Translations under genes and position numbers: made by a program
Shown: one piece after another, positions 6,200-6,708 of the stretch
How positions within the stretch are numbered: position 1 is the first letter of the stretch
Layout of the letters: the number at the start of each line of letters is the position of its first letter
From: Thiomonas sp.
Lineage (GTDB): Bacteria > Pseudomonadota > Gammaproteobacteria > Burkholderiales > Burkholderiaceae_C
DNA: 6,708 nucleotides
Assembly: GCA_027451915.1 (NCBI GenBank)
Contig: DAIDHU010000495.1
Coordinates: 1-6,708 of the forward strand
Reading direction: 5' to 3'
The notes under the pieces: model-generated
Databases searched by the model: none
What the model was told of the DNA's origin: nothing
Seen by the model: the letters and a program-made list of their open reading frames with translations, nothing else

Positions 6200-6207
6200 G
6201 TTATAAC
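6200..6207 (-). promoter_or_regulatory. candidate -10 box for the transporter gene
   Basis: On the minus strand TATAAC (6205-6200, 5 of 6 to TATAAT) lies inside the palindrome GTTATAAC (6200-6207). There is no recognisable -35 at 16-19 bp, which would fit an activator-dependent promoter. Transcription would start near 6193, leaving a leader of about 63 nt before the ATG at 6129. Confidence 0.35.
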
Positions 6208-6236
6208 CGCATACGAAGCGTCGGATCCAGCAGGTA

Positions 6237-6272
6237 GAACCCGAGGTTCGTGTATGCAAGGTTTGTTACAAA
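6237..6272. promoter_or_regulatory. small inverted repeats upstream of the transporter promoter
   Basis: Two short perfect dyads lie here: GAACC-CGA-GGTTC (6237-6249) and TTTGT-T-ACAAA (6262-6272). A third pair, GCATAC (6209-6214) and GTATGC (6252-6257), flanks the first. The GAACC dyad is centred about 50 bp upstream of the predicted start point, a usual activator position. Short dyads occur by chance, so this is only a candidate regulator site. Confidence 0.25.
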
Positions 6273-6297
6273 GAATAAACGAGGCGCCATGCTCCAT

Positions 6298-6319
6298 GCC
6301 GGCAGGGCGCGATGCCGGC
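6298..6319 (-). terminator. hairpin directly after the regulator stop codon
   Basis: GCCGGCA (6298-6304) and TGCCGGC (6313-6319) form a perfect 7-bp stem with an 8-nt loop, starting one base beyond the regulator's TGA. A T-rich stretch follows about 15 bases later on the minus strand rather than immediately. It may be a weak terminator between the regulator and the transporter. Confidence 0.4.
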
Positions 6320-6708
6320 TCAGGCCGGGTTCGCGCTCGCCTTGGGCCGGGATCGCGCGGGACGCGCCGGCCTGGACCACTGGCCCGGAAAGGCCTGCGC
6401 GAGCTCGAACACCTGGCCGGCGTTGTCGGCCTGGTAACCGGCGAGCTGGTTCACCGCGGCGCGGAACTCCGGATTGCACAGGGTGCGCAGCGCCTGCTGC
6501 AGCGCGGCGTCCTGCAGGCGGCGGGCCTGGCACAGCAGGAAGTAACGCTCGGTGTGCACCGGCACGAAGTCCAGGTCGAAGCGCCTCGCCGGGGTCTCGA
6601 CCCCGAAGGCCACGTCGGCCATGTCACTGGCCACGTAGGCGGCCACCGCGGCGTGGGTCAGCTCGCACTGCTCGTAGCCATGCACGCGCGCGGCTTCGAT
6701 GCCCGCTC
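6320..6708 (-). CDS. transcription regulator with PBP-like ligand-binding domain, C-terminal part, 5' end outside the window
   Basis: The 128 visible residues resemble the end of the PBP-like domain (related to periplasmic binding proteins) found in one-component regulators that usually carry an N-terminal ModE/LysR-type winged helix. Supporting pieces are the GYE-x-CELTHAAVAAYVAS segment, DMADVAFGVETPARRF, LDFVPVHTERYFLLC, then a helical segment ending in LAGYQADNAGQVFELAQAFP. The last 20 residues are an Arg/Pro/Ala/Ser-rich tail beyond the domain. The DNA-binding part would lie to the right of 6708 and is not seen, so its presence is inference from the family. The gene is upstream of, and in the same direction as, the OFA transporter, 190 bp away, so it is a good candidate for that gene's regulator. 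A stand-alone binding protein is a less likely alternative. Confidence 0.75.
   Translation of the reverse strand, partial: AGIEAARVHGYEQCELTHAAVAAYVASDMADVAFGVETPARRFDLDFVPVHTERYFLLCQARRLQDAALQQALRTLCNPEFRAAVNQLAGYQADNAGQVFELAQAFPGQWSRPARPARSRPKASANPA

Noticed and set aside
6130..6297. N-terminal extension of the transporter to 6297
   Set aside because: The added 56 residues have no transporter similarity and would cover the promoter-like region; AGGAG directly precedes the ATG at 6129.
1..6708. CRISPR array, tRNA, rRNA, insertion sequence or attachment site
   Set aside because: No regularly spaced repeats, no tRNA arm pattern, no transposase and no flanking repeats were found on reading both strands.

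Overview
This is a 6.7 kb stretch of GC-rich bacterial chromosome. Codon third positions are strongly G/C, and the gene families (a DUF3563 protein, an OFA-type transporter, a PBP-like regulator) point to a betaproteobacterium of the order Burkholderiales, plausibly Alcaligenaceae (Bordetella/Achromobacter-like). This placement is inference from protein style; no rRNA, tRNA, insertion sequence, phage gene or CRISPR array was seen.

Layout. Positions 1-494 hold little convincing protein coding: at most the first 15 codons of a leftward gene leaving the window, then several stem-loops and a textbook rho-independent terminator (316-340) that ends a rightward transcript with no recognisable gene. 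A 66-residue orphan protein with a perfect Shine-Dalgarno (495-695, +) converges on a DUF3563 gene (740-952, -). The DUF3563 gene has a near-consensus sigma-70 promoter whose -10 box lies inside a 23-bp palindrome. Divergent from it are a GNAT acetyltransferase (1074-1598, +) and a calcineurin-like metallophosphoesterase (1666-2481, +), followed by a soluble methyl-accepting chemotaxis protein (2558-4423, +). The chemoreceptor reading frame is broken at codon 249 by an in-frame TGA with no frame change, so it is annotated as a nonsense-interrupted gene. A perfect 11-bp hairpin (4464-4488) separates it from the convergent right-hand part.

Right-hand part, all on the minus strand: the C-terminal half of a transcription regulator with a PBP-like ligand-binding domain (6320-6708, running off the right edge), then a 544-residue OFA (oxalate/formate antiporter) family MFS transporter (4495-6129) with an extra C-terminal transmembrane helix. 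The two are separated by a 190-bp regulatory gap rich in small inverted repeats. From context the regulator may control carboxylate uptake by the transporter, and formate metabolism genes may lie beyond the right edge; this is a prediction, not something visible here.

No clearly new system is visible. The points most worth a second look are the interrupted chemoreceptor with its unusual C-terminal domain, the palindromic operator over the DUF3563 promoter, the fused C-terminal helix of the transporter, and the gene-free stem-loop and terminator segment at the left.
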